Source: Trametopsis cervina
Lineage: Eukaryota > Basidiomycota > Agaricomycetes > Polyporales > Irpicaceae
Assembly: GCA_022385755.1 (NCBI GenBank)
Contig: MU278352.1
Location: forward strand, 62,001 to 126,000
Length of the DNA stretch: 64,000 nucleotides
Direction of reading: 5' to 3'
Under the pieces are notes generated by a model. That model made no database searches, was not told where the DNA came from, and saw nothing but the letters and a program-made list of their open reading frames with translations. The position numbers were made by a program, and so were the translations under genes. Shown here piece after piece: positions 50,513 through 60,947 of the stretch (within the stretch, counting starts at the first letter, position 1; each line of letters opens with the position of its first letter).

Positions 50513-52908
50513 CTACGGAAATGACTGAGTCATTTTCGACATATCTCGTGGCTCCCGAAGTACCAAGCACATGTTTTCAGTTACAAACTTATGGTGAGCA
50601 AACCCGGTCACCATGGGAGGCACCACTGCCCCGGCCGGCAGGTCCTGCAAGATGACCTTCCATTGCCGGCCATTCGACGCATCACGAGCATCGCGGTACG
50701 ATGCAGCGGGATGCCTAGCTATGGCCGCGGCTCTGCGAATCCGAGGCTTCTTTGGTGCGGCCACGAATGGGCGAAGTAGAGTACCTAGGTAAGCAATCAG
50801 TTCTTCACCATATACCCTGGCCCATATCCATCTTCCCTCCAGCAGACTCGTCATAGCTTGCTCGTCAAGAGCCTCATATCTGGCGAGATCTTGCACGAGT
50901 CCATCATCGAGGATTGCCGACGCAGACAGCATGGAGAGTGCATGGTCGCGATTGAACACCATTCGTCGCCAAGCGTTCAGCTTCCTTTGCACGGCTTCGT
51001 CCAGGACCCCTTTCTTAGGTGCTACCCCTTTGTTGGGTGGTCCTTTCTCTTTCGCGGGCACACCGATGGCCCGTACGCGGTCGAATAGTCTAGAATCGCA
51101 GATGTCGCAACACGACACGCCATTCGGCCGTGCAGCTACAAAAATGAAAGGTCAGCTTGGCGTAGTAGTGTATTGACTAACTTACCTGGTTTTTCACAGT
51201 TGTTTTCGAAGACCGACAGCCATACCTGGCGACGACATATCGTGCTCTGGATGAAGAGCAGCATCCCTTCGTCGTCAGCTTCAGGGTCGAATGCAGGCTG
51301 CGTTCCGGTCGGTGGACCATCATTGGTTGCTGGTGTCCCGCCGCGTCTGAGCCCATGCGCGATAGCGTACGCCTTTGATGCCGCGGCCGCAGCTCGTGTC
51401 TTTCGAGCTGTTGGTGGTGATCCTGCTGTTGTATCTCGTTTGTCCCGTTGTTGACGGCTTTGTTTAGCAGGTAGATTCAAGGCTGTTGTCGTCAGATCGA
51501 TATGGAAGGCCGTGGGTTCAACCAGTAGGACTGCGAGGCCGATTTGTCCATGTCCGCGGGCAGCGCGTCCCGCCCGTTGAACAAAATGTGAAAGTGTCGT
51601 GGGTGTCTTCCATTGCACCACAACGTCGACATTTGATACGTTGATGCCCTATAGAGTTACATAGGATGAGCATCTCGTATGTAGAACAGAGAACCACGTC
51701 TTACCATACCCGCAGCATCTGTACAGACCAGGATTCGGATTTCGCCTAGGCGGAACTGCTGCATCGCCGCGTTTCGGTAGTCCTGCGAGAGCGTAGCATT
51801 GAATGGCCGAATGACACCACGTTCGACAGGCAAGTGTGATGGTCTACAGTCCGAGGTTCGATGGTGCTGTTGCAGTCGTGCTTCAAGTAACGTTGCGAGG
51901 TAGTCGACAATCTCGCCACCGACATTGATGTTATCAACGTAGATGTACGTTTTTGGTATGTCAGCAGCATGTCGTATCGTTTGTGGCAGCACAAAGTCCA
52001 GATCAGCAAACGAGTTGAGAGGATACTGACACGCACGAACCACCAGCGAGACGTTGGGCCGATCATTGCCTTCGTTGTGAAACAAGGATCCATGCCGTGG
52101 GAAATGCAATTTGCTGTGTATGTCGCGACGCACACGTCCAGTCAGAGTCGCAGTCATTGCGATTACAGGAGTATGACGAGGGAGGAATGTGCGAATGATT
52201 CCTAGGGTCCCATACTTCTTGCGGAAGCTTGCGCCCCAAAGGGAGATACAATGAGCTTCGTCCACGATCAATGAAAGGATTCGGCGCGCGAAGGAAGGCT
52301 TGCACAGCAGCTGCTTGATGAAGCTGCGTGATTGTATCATCTCAGGTGATACAATGATAATCTGGTATTTGTTTGCCAGTACGTCCTATGAATCCCAATG
52401 AGGGCTGCGTCTCGCACAACGAGGCATAGCGGCTCACCTTGACAATCAACGGAGACAAAGCCCCATTAGCACTGTGGATTGCAATCGCACTCATGTGGTA
52501 CTCGTCACGGAAGGTGATAACCTGTAAACAGTCCACATGAGTTACGGCAAAGGAAACATGATGAAAATACCATACCATCTCTTCTGCTAGCTGGATAAGA
52601 GGTACGGTCAGCAGAGTAATCATGCCCTTTGCACGGCTGGAGCAGTGTGCGCCTGCAGCAATGACGGTCTTCCCAGAGCCAGTAGGTGCTTGAATAATGG
52701 CGTCGGTGCCTTCAAGTTGAGCACGGATCCCAGCGAGTTGAAACGGCCGCAAGAACACATTGTCGGGCCATCCAAAAGAAGCGCCGATTGCTTTAGTGAG
52801 CGTAGCGAGTTCGTCATCTTGAAGTGGACTTATGCTGCGAGGTGGCGCTGCAGTCGGGGGTTGGTATGGATGCGTCGTTTTGTGTGAATAAGAACGCCGT
52901 GGTGGCAT
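50513..52908 (-). CDS. RecQ-like ATP-dependent DNA helicase
   Basis: Five exons, 52908-52576, 52521-52438, 52385-51705, 51648-51186 and 51135-50513, give 727 residues. Helicase motifs in order: FLRPFQLAGI (motif 0), Walker A APTGSGKT (residues 74-81), VDEAHCISLWG (motif II and aromatic loop), MTATLTG (III), YVDN (IV), VCTDAAGMGINVSNVDVVVQW (V, across an intron) and FVQRAGRAARG (VI). A disordered Ala/Arg/Thr-rich linker follows. A C-terminal Cys pair region (CCDICDSRLF) may bind zinc. The C-terminal 200 residues match no domain I know. All catalytic motifs are intact. It differs from the cellular Sgs1 type by lacking a visible HRDC. Its divergent pairing with the next gene and the flanking inverted repeats argue that it belongs to a mobile module. 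Confidence 0.9.
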
Positions 52909-53051
52909 GATGATGGTCGGAGCAGAAGAGGATGGACGGTGCGGAAGAGGACGGACTCAGGCGGAAGCAGATTTCAAGATCACAGGAGCGGCGGCGTGAC
53001 TTGTTCTCTGCAGCGGTTTCTTCTTGCCACTTCATTCTGTGTGTCTTCGTT
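52909..53051. promoter_or_regulatory. Short bidirectional promoter of the helicase/DUF6589 module
   Basis: Only 143 bp separate the two start codons, so both genes must share control elements. No TATA box is evident. It contains repeated GGA/GCGG-type purine-rich stretches. Such close head-to-head order suggests that the two products are made together. Confidence 0.65.
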
Positions 53052-56000
53052 ATGAGCGATTGGTGGCCCTCGTCGCCCTTGTCGACATTGCCAGCCTCCT
53101 CTCCTCCTCCTCGGTCGGCGACTCCGCCTCCGGTATCAGCCACTCCGCCTCGCCCTCATGACTCGCGCTGGGGCGATCTTTCCAGCGATGGCCTATTGTG
53201 GACACCCCCGCGTACAAAGCAAGTACGCAAGGCTCTAAACCGTGCGTCTGGAGCCCTTAAACGACTTCAAACGATTTCGAAAGGCCGCCTGTACCGCATG
53301 TCAAGCTTGTCAACCCCAAAGTCAATTCAAAGTGCAGAAACACGCTTACCGGCTCTATTTTCCACGCAGCCAATGTCGTCAGGCTCTCTGCCGCAACCTC
53401 CAATACTGTTTGACGAGACCAATGTCAACCAGCCTACCGAAGAGCACGATGCCGGGATCAACAAGCTAGAGGAAGCAGCTCCCAATTTCCCACCACGCCC
53501 GTCGAGCGCTCATTCTTGGAAGCGTGCCGAAGGTGTGGCACCGTTTGTGTGTGCTTTGCTGGACAACCACGGAGTAAAATGGGGGGATTTTATTGAGTAT
53601 ATGTCACATCCGGACACGAAGCAGGGGTCAATACGGTGGCATGGCTTCTTTCGCGATGCAAGTCAGGTTCAACGTGTACTCAAATGTTGGACCTCGTCAC
53701 GTACCGGTGGCCACAAAACCGTTCAGGAATGGGCTGTAGACCATGTTGGCAAGATGGTTGCCAGCGAGGGCAACGCCGTCACGGCGGATGGTGTGTTGCA
53801 AACACGAAATAAACCTATCGACAATTCCTTTGTGCTCAGTTTGCATCTGCCAGACCTTTATGAGCACTTACAAAAGCTATGTCCGGCAATGTTTCGGGTA
53901 ATGCACATGTTCTGCACGACACGGCGACAAAACTGTGAAGGAAGCGATCAGTCTGCAAAGAAACGCCGCACGGTATGTGGATCATGCTCACTGAGTGTTT
54001 GACGCCGTTCTAACGTGCTATAGCGAGTTTTGGCAACGGTTCTCGAGCTGCTTGGCCAGCGAAGTCAGCAAAACAGCTGGATCAAATACTTGTTCGGACT
54101 TTACCTGTATGCCACGGGGACCCAGCGCCAAACTATCGCAGTGTTGTCGAGCTGGGGAGTGTGTAGCAGTTATACCACGCTTGCCGGCAGCCAGTCATCG
54201 AAGACTGAACAGCAAGCTAGCAGAGAGACGGCGACATCTGCCGTACAGCCACCCCAAGATGGTGAACAGATTGAAGATGATGCCGCGAGTGTGTCAACCA
54301 ACGAAGACCTGTATTGGGGTGTTGATGATGTCGACATTGTAGAAGGTGAGGCGGGTGGTGGCCATTCAATAAGATGTACTAACCAGATGCATAGTGAGCG
54401 ACAATGAAGAGGAGGCCGCGTATGCTACCCATATGCTTACCGCCCAAGCCAAACAAACAGGGACCCACAATGAGCATGGGAATGCCAGCACGACGGCTGC
54501 AGCGACACTGGTGTCTACGCGCAGCAACACATCACTGGGACTCATACGTCGCCTTTCTCAAGCCTGTACTGCCACTGCACGCAATGCCGCCAGAGCGTAT
54601 CCCCTCTCGCATGTATATGACAACATCAACTTCATGTTCAAAGCCAGTGAACAGGTGATCGGGCGAAAGGACTCACAAGAGAACGGGACATGTGCCACAG
54701 CCGTACGCCTGATAAGAGCAAGCCTGGAAGACATGAAGACGGCAGACCTACTCAAGAATATGCTGACAGCTCCAGAGCTCGCCATCACAGACGTCATTCA
54801 CAATCAGCAGGAAAGCCGTCAGTATCATCAACTTCTTGTTCATACCATCTTACGAATCATTGTCGCTCACGGCGGGCCTTCGTTCGAGAGATTCCGCAAA
54901 GCTGTAGCCACCAGCCTACCAGTTACCGAAGATCAAATCCCTCTCCATAAATCCGAATACTTCCCGTTACCTACCATGAACATCGATGAGAGCTCGACAG
55001 TAGGTAATGCAGAAGTCATCGATGCAATCTCAAATTCGCTGGGCTATGACAGAACCACTCCGGAGTATACCAACACTGTGAAGATATACTCGGGCGATCA
55101 GCTGTCGATGGCCAGACTGCGCACGGTTGGCCATAATCGCCTTGGACATGATGCACTGTGTCATGCACACATCAACATGGTTCAGGCCACAGGCCATTTT
55201 CACGGACAGATGCACGTCGTGTCCGGATGCTTAGAAACACACTGGGGACTCCCGAGTGCAGGAGTTCGCGATCCGGGAAGTCTTTCGTTTCACAATACGG
55301 TCCTTGACCGGAAGCCGATCCTGCTCTCATCGCCACCCCCTTATCAGACTTGTCGAGATCTAGTGTCTGTCTCCCTCTTTGCCCGTATACTTAAATGCTT
55401 GGAGATTGTAGCCGGAACGTCCCTGGCTGAGTATCCTGACGACGCAACGTTTATAGACCTAAAAACCCACGCCGAAGCCATCCTCAATCGCTTCGCTAAC
55501 ACGCAAGTTGTCGACGACCTGCGAAACAGCCACTCCAACCAGAACGATGCCGATGCCGATGAACCGAAGCAAGCACAGCGCGACATTGTGCTCGAAAATG
55601 GCATTCTCTTCAATCGAGATGCACTCATCATGAGAGAACTGAACGATGCCATCAAGGCAGGCGATTCGGGGCGAATCCTGCTCTCACTGAAGATACTTGC
55701 GCCGTATTACCGCGGGAGCAAGCGGACGAAGTATGCCTATGAAAGCCTTGTGTCGCTACATAACCTAACACATGTCTGGCCAGTCCCACTGCGGTATGTG
55801 TTTTCATAGCGCAGATCCACATTCTAGCAGCTCATTTGCAGGGCATAGACGTGTGGTCATGAATAATTGGTTAGTAAACACCACAGGCCGTGAAAATGGC
55901 TTTATACCGCTCGACTTGCTGCAAGAGCATCAAAATTTCTGGATAAAGGTGCGCCATCGATTTCATTGTCGAACCGAGGCTAATGAGCGTATCTAGAAGA

Positions 56001-56689
56001 TATACAGTGCTCAGGGGCCCAACGCGTCGTGGGAGTGGCTTGAGATGGTCGCCCCATGTATCAATATCCTGCGCGAACTTGTCTCGCAATTCCATGGCGC
56101 ACTGGGGGCTCATCAAGGATCCAAACATGCAGCGCCGGATCTGTCCAATGACATCCACGAGCTCATGCGCTCTCTTGAGCTACATCAAGTATACACGAGG
56201 CAACCCAACCGCACGATTGAAGATTCTGCGGGCAAGTCAGGCGAGGTCCGCGATATCCTCACGGAAGGCTTCCATCTACTCTCGTCATCCATCAACGACT
56301 ACAATCTCCTCTTCAAGCGGCTCCGTGCTCGTCGCGCCCTATCTCCCTTGATTACGGACGGCTGGAACGAACTCTGGGGCTTGAACAGTGCACAGCCCAG
56401 CTTACCTTCTGGCAGCGACAGCGAGTCGGACTCAACTTCGGTAACAAGCAGCGAGGCAATTGAGTGGTCAGATTCGGACAGGGGGGCAAGTGACGCCGCG
56501 GCTTCCGATGTCTGCTCGAATGCAAGCGCGGTCGACAGCGATGGGTTTGACGAAGCACAACTCCATTCGGAAGGGGAGCAGGAGGACATGGACTACGAAG
56601 ATTCAATCGATGTTGATGGTTGGGATGATGCTGGCATGTTTCAGTGCACACTAGATGATGCAGACGAGATGTATTTCGACGACATATGA
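53052..56689 (+). CDS. Large DUF6589-like protein, partner of the RecQ-like helicase
   Basis: Five exons, 53052-53972, 54024-54345, 54395-55793, 55849-55948 and 55997-56689, give 1144 residues. The N-terminus is Ser/Pro-rich. Residues about 160-300 look like a helical domain (FVCALLDNHGVKWGDFIEYM, HLPDLYEHLQKL). The core around residue 649 reads YSGDQLSMARLRTVG, then a His-containing ATGHFHGQMHVVSG and CLETHWG; Gly-Asp-Gln followed by a FH-Q-M block is what I recall of Pfam DUF6589, a family abundant in basidiomycetes. The C-terminal 120 residues are acidic and disordered. Function is unknown. The Asp/His/Glu pattern could be an RNase H-like (transposase-type) core, which is only a guess. It is transcribed divergently from the helicase. 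Confidence 0.8.
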
Positions 56690-56751
56690 GTCTGTACACC
56701 TGTAGATACTAAATTACCATACAGATGGCTATTCTCCCTAGCAGACACGCC

Positions 56752-56893
56752 CGAATTTCTCTAAGTCCTTTTTCACACGGTGGGCGCTTCGCGGGCGCTA
56801 GGCTGGACTCAACATTTGCGACCGGATTAGACCAGCCGTTCTGGAAACGCGCAGCCCAGAACGGCTGGGGACGAGCCTACCAAGGACCCTGTA
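56752..56893. repeat. Right inverted repeat of the helicase/DUF6589 module
   Basis: Reverse complement of the left repeat. The 19-bp core (56760-56778) is identical, followed outward by GCGGGCGC (56791-56798), CCGGATT (56822-56828) and a hairpin. Compared with the left copy it has a few extra bases between blocks and a shorter hairpin. Confidence 0.7.
56832..56868. repeat. Perfect hairpin at the right end of the module
   Basis: CCAGCCGTTCTGG (56832-56844) and CCAGAACGGCTGG (56856-56868) are perfect 13-bp inverted arms around an 11-nt loop. The hairpin lies directly outside the CCGGATT block, mirroring the left end, and 64 bp before the next gene's ATG. Confidence 0.75.
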
Positions 56894-56931
56894 CAAACGC
56901 CACCGTTCAACTTTCAATCTTGTCCACAAGC

Positions 56932-58124
56932 ATGTCAGGCAAAGAGGACACTGCAAACCATGCCTTTCAGTCCCTCGCGAATCAGGTCGGTGGTCATCCA
57001 GGAGTGAAGACAAGCAAGAACGGGGAGCTCGTAATGAAACCAGCTTTGAAAGCGGAAATCGAGTTCTATCAACAAGTACGGGCGAACGACGTACTTAAGG
57101 AGCTCCGTCCCTTCGTACCCGAGTTTTATGGGACATTGCGACTAGAAGGCCAGGTTGATCACGAGAAGAGTGTTGGTGGATCGATTGTACTGAAGGAGGG
57201 CAGCGCAGACCAGGTCAAAGAAACAGAGAAAGATGAGTATGCGGTGCAGTGGCGACGTTAGCACCTTGTTACTTATAGTTCGCTACACATTCTATAGTCC
57301 TAGAGAACCTGTCCCACAAATTCCTCAAACCTAATATCATGGATATCAAGCTCGGCACGGTTCTTTTCGACCGTAACGCGTCTGAAGAGAAACGTGCTCG
57401 AATGGAAAAGACAGCAAGAGAGACAACCTCATTCGAGACTGGCGTGAGGCTTACAGGGTTTCAGGTCTATATTTACAGCATATTATTGCGGTGCTTGACT
57501 TGCTGATTCTTCTGGCAGGTCTATGATATATTCGAGAACATACCGTACAATACGCCGAAATCCTATGGCAAGTCCATAAAGCCGTCTGACCTCCCAGACG
57601 GTATCGCACGTTTCTTCCCGGTGGCTGAGGATGGTTCCACCCCGGAGCCGCCAGCTGGAACGGGTTTACCACCAGAGCTCCTGGTTCCGGTGCTGGAAGG
57701 GCTTCGAAGTGACATTACAGAGATAAGACAGGCTCTCGCAGAGATACCACTACGAATGGTTGGCGCGAGCCTGTTGATAGCTTATGAAGCAGATTGGGAC
57801 CGTTCCCTGGAGGCGTTTGACTATTGGCACAGTGTAGACACGTCCGATGATGAAGATGAAGATGAAGAAGACAGCGACGAGGAGGAGCGGCCCGGGCAAC
57901 CATATGTCGTGAAGTTGATAGACTTCGCACATACGTATCTCACACCAGGAGAGGGACCCGATGAGAGTGTCCTCAAGGGTTTAGACACTGTGATTAAACT
58001 CATTAATGGGCGCCTGGAACAAGTGCGGCCGTTGCTTGATGCATTGAGGATGGAGGAGGACGAGCAGGATGAGGACGACGCGAACGACGAGCAGGATGAG
58101 GACGACGCGAACGACGAATCATAA
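56932..58124 (+). CDS. IPK2: Inositol polyphosphate multikinase (Arg82/Ipk2 family)
   Basis: Three exons, 56932-57256, 57298-57464 and 57519-58124, give 365 residues. The N-terminal NQVGGHPGVKTSKNGELVMKP leads into the kinase. The catalytic signature PxxxDxKxG is PNIMDIKLGTVL, preceded by LENLSHKF. Later come FQVYDIFENIPYNTPKSYGK, the GASLLIAYE segment and the metal-binding VKLIDFAHTYLTPGEGPD near the C-terminus. The family phosphorylates IP3 and IP4 to IP5. Two acidic inserts, one before the IDFAHT block and one at the C-terminus, include a duplicated 27-bp unit. The first intron is uncertain: 57257-57297 (41 nt) keeps the frame, but a donor at 57244 with another acceptor is possible. The 5' leader overlaps the end of the helicase module. 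Confidence 0.88.
58062..58115 (+). repeat. Two tandem 27-bp units in the IPK2 coding sequence
   Basis: Two identical copies of a unit that starts GAGCAGGATGAGGACGACGC and encodes EQDEDDAND. Being a multiple of three, copy number can change without breaking the frame of the acidic tail. Confidence 0.85.
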
Positions 58125-58265
58125 TACGAGATATACCGTATCGACTTCTATCGTATCCGGCGATGTTCTATCGTGGTGTCGATGAATACAGACGAGCGAT
58201 GCGATTATCCGAACAGCAATATGCGAAAGCTAGATTACATGATGAGGCAAAAGAAACAGCAAAAG

Positions 58266-59891
58266 TTATGATTTTACAAGCCATGGCTTGTTTGCCATAG
58301 TCCATGCATCCAAAGTCTTCCAGAACTGCGCGACGACGGACTTATCAACATGCCGTCGGTTTGCATCAATCTGTGTGTGGGTCAGCGAAGCTAACATAAA
58401 GACAGCACGTTTTACAGACCTTCAGTTCTGTAACATTCCAGTCCTTGATTTTGGGGTTAGGTGGATCGGACGTGAGTGACAGATAAAAGCCTTTCACTGC
58501 CAAAGGGTTAGGATCTGCCGGTACCTGTTCACGCAAAGGCGACACTTACCGTGGTGGAACAGGACCTTCGGGTCGTTCCATTTGTAAGGCTTGAATTGCC
58601 ACGCTTGTCCTGTCGTCATCACACATACAACACGATCCCATGCGTCTTGGCCGAACTTCGAGAGAGCCTCCGTAGAATCAACAACATAGTATCTAGCAAA
58701 TGTCAGCTCATGAAGTTAAAGGGCACGTAAAGCGAGGCTTGCCTAGCTTGGGTGGCGGTCTCTCGACCTGAACTGTCAATTGTGGTGCGTTTCCGGTATA
58801 TGGGAATCATGTCTTCTGGACGAGGATTCCCTTCTGAAACCGCACGAGCACGAGCGTCTTGAGAGGCCTCAAAAGTTGCATCTTGCAAGAAGCGTTTTAC
58901 ATTGAACATTGTGATGAGTGATGTGGGAGAAGACGAGATGACAATGATGGGATAAAGGTTGCCTGCGGGATGAGTTAGCCCGGAGCGTGGTTTCTACATA
59001 GGCATGTCTTACGTGATCGTTTTTGCAGTTGCTTCGCGTCTATGATATGGTCAGAAATATTCAAGAGCAATCGTAGCACTGGACATACCAGGCGTAGGGG
59101 CGGATGTAGAGGCACCACCCCTCCCCGAGTCCCTGAGTTTCTTAAGCTTTTCTTGAATTAGGTTCTTCACGTTGTTGAAGTTCTGCAGTAGCTATCGGTA
59201 AAATTGCGCATCCTAGAAATTGGAAGCACGCACGTTGGCCTTTACGCCGCGCAGAACAGCGTTTCTGTCCTTCAGTTCGATCTCACTGAGCTTGATCTTC
59301 TTGACAGCCTCTGCATCGGCTGCGTCTGGTACATAGCGTCGTTTGGCAGGAGATGTAGTAGATTCAGACTGTTTTGTTGCAGCAGGGGTTGACGGCAAGG
59401 CAGATGTCCTACGAGGAGGTGTACCCGGCGGTGTGGTCGACTCAGCTGCAGTAGGATGTGAATACGCATGGACCATAAAATAGAGTCCTCGACGTACATA
59501 TGACAGGAGCTATGCTGTCCAGTTTATTCACCTTTCCCTCCAGCCAATCCACAATACTCTTGCGGTCTGTGATACTAATAAACCCGACAGGCAGCCCATT
59601 CTCTCTCATCTGCTTGAGATACTCCGCGCCATGCGCGTCACGTAGATGCCACGCTAAATAAACCGCCTGTAGCGCATAGAAGTCTTGTGGTTGCGCAGAG
59701 GGGTCTGTAGAACTTGTCCCGGGCCTGCGCAAACGCGTTGGTTCGCTTTTGGAAAGTGTAACTGAGGGAGAGAGGACAATATGGGTTGCGGTGGCCAGAG
59801 ACGGCGTTGGTTCTGTGTCCTTGGTGTATGTAATCTTGGACTTGGAGCGAATAGCATTTCGCAGTGCCAGCAGCACGTCTGGCGTGCTCAT
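58266..59891 (-). CDS. CDC73: Cdc73, Paf1 complex subunit
   Basis: Eight exons, 59891-59498, 59445-59234, 59182-59089, 59039-59013, 58962-58743, 58692-58550, 58496-58420 and 58370-58266, give 423 residues. The N-terminal part has FYALQAVYLAWHLRDAHGAE, LPVGFISITDRKSIVDWLEG. The middle carries the basic KRRYVPDAADAEAVKKI block. The C-terminal Ras-like domain has PIIVISSSPTSLITMFNVKR, FLQDATFE, RYYVVDSTEALSKFG, DAWDRVVCVMTTGQAWQFK, YKWNDPKVLFHHVKGFYL and a final VAQFWKTLDAWT. The Paf1 complex travels with RNA polymerase II and supports histone modification. The intron at 58693-58742 is GC-AG (AG|GCAAGC). It is convergent with IPK2. Confidence 0.93.
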
Positions 59892-60947
59892 TGTAGTGGC
59901 TAGAAATGTAAGTGAGCCGAGGCTAATAGGCGTGCTGAAGTGGGAGTCGGCAGCCCGTGCGCACGGATTGCAGTATTAGCGCGCTCCATTGGGGTCACGT
60001 GCCATCCACAGTATTGTATAAATTCGAAAATTTGCGGGCATTATTTTGTCGTTCTGCACTCATACCGCGGTGTCGTTTCGTCCCTCTTTCGGGGTTTACA
60101 GCAATGTCTCGAGCCTATGTATAGTATCCAACACACTGCGCTTATTCTGTGAGGTGAGTCGAGTTTTTTCAAGTCTCTGTTAGTGATGATATCGCTGCCG
60201 CCCCAGTCGTAGCATACGCTTTGACGACAGGCAGAGCATAAGCCAAACATTTGCACCTCTGAAACTTTCCATTGCCGTCTTGACTCTTTCATATCCAATT
60301 CTAACATTGTACCTCTGCAGGTTCCTTCGTGATATCATTTCGCTCTTAGACATTAGAAAAAAAGATGTGTATTCTACAGAAGAGGTGAGTATTCATCTAT
60401 GTCTTCGTTCGTCGTATATTTCTCTATAGTTAAGGATGATCCCCAAACCGAATGCAATTAGGAAGTGCCGTCTGATAGCACTCTCTTTGAGAGTTGCACA
60501 TGTCGAGACGCGGTTCTCTGAATCTCATATCTTTGTCTGGTTCTTACAATGCCTGACATATCGCTAATTGCTGTTTCGCCAGATCTTCCACAATGGTGTG
60601 CCATTCCCAGGGCATATCTCACTCTTCACCATGGTCGGCATGTGTATGACGATACGTTGTGGGACGACGGAGGCGGTTGTCTCGTATATACCCTTGTGTG
60701 AACTTCTAGTGTACCATACCTAGTTTCTGAAGACAATATATCAATACAATACACTCTTTGCTCTACGTATGACATCGACAATGAACCATCGACAATGAAC
60801 CGAACGGAGATATGAACACGGAAGAGTGCATTACGAGTGAGATATGTCTCGGGTGTGATGTAATTCAACGCATGGTATTGCCGGTCAGATAGCCGCCAGT
60901 CACGACTTACCCTCTACCACCACCTCACGCACCGTTGGCGACACAAA
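59892..60947. other. Divergent intergenic region between CDC73 and PAN1
   Basis: 1.06 kb with both promoters and possibly a 5' untranslated intron of PAN1. A 14-bp unit (CATCGACAATGAAC) is repeated in tandem at 60773-60800. Open frames up to about 88 codons have no recognisable content. Confidence 0.45.

Larger units (their letters stand above)
50255..56893. mobile_element. Candidate mobile module: RecQ-like helicase plus DUF6589-like protein between long inverted repeats
   Basis: Two large divergent genes fill the interval. Imperfect inverted repeats lie just outside their 3' ends, with a perfect 19-bp core GTGTGAAAAAGGACTTAGA at 50395-50413 and its complement at 56760-56778. Collinear matches outward are GCGCCCGC (50381-50388 / 56791-56798) and AATCCGG (50350-50356 / 56822-56828). 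A hairpin follows on each side (50277-50346 and 56832-56868), and then weaker similarity. The helicase stop is 92 bp from the left block and the DUF6589 stop 63 bp from the right block. Both reading frames are intact, so the module may be active or recent. No target-site duplication could be fixed because the outer edges fade. I know of no named transposon superfamily with this gene pair, but I cannot search. Confidence 0.7.

Noticed and set aside
50255..56893. Module as a Helitron or DDE (KDZ/Plavaka-type) transposon
   Set aside because: The helicase is RecQ-like, not Pif1-like, and no Rep/HUH motif is present. I could not recognise the standard DDE or KDZ signatures in the partner protein, so I left the class open.
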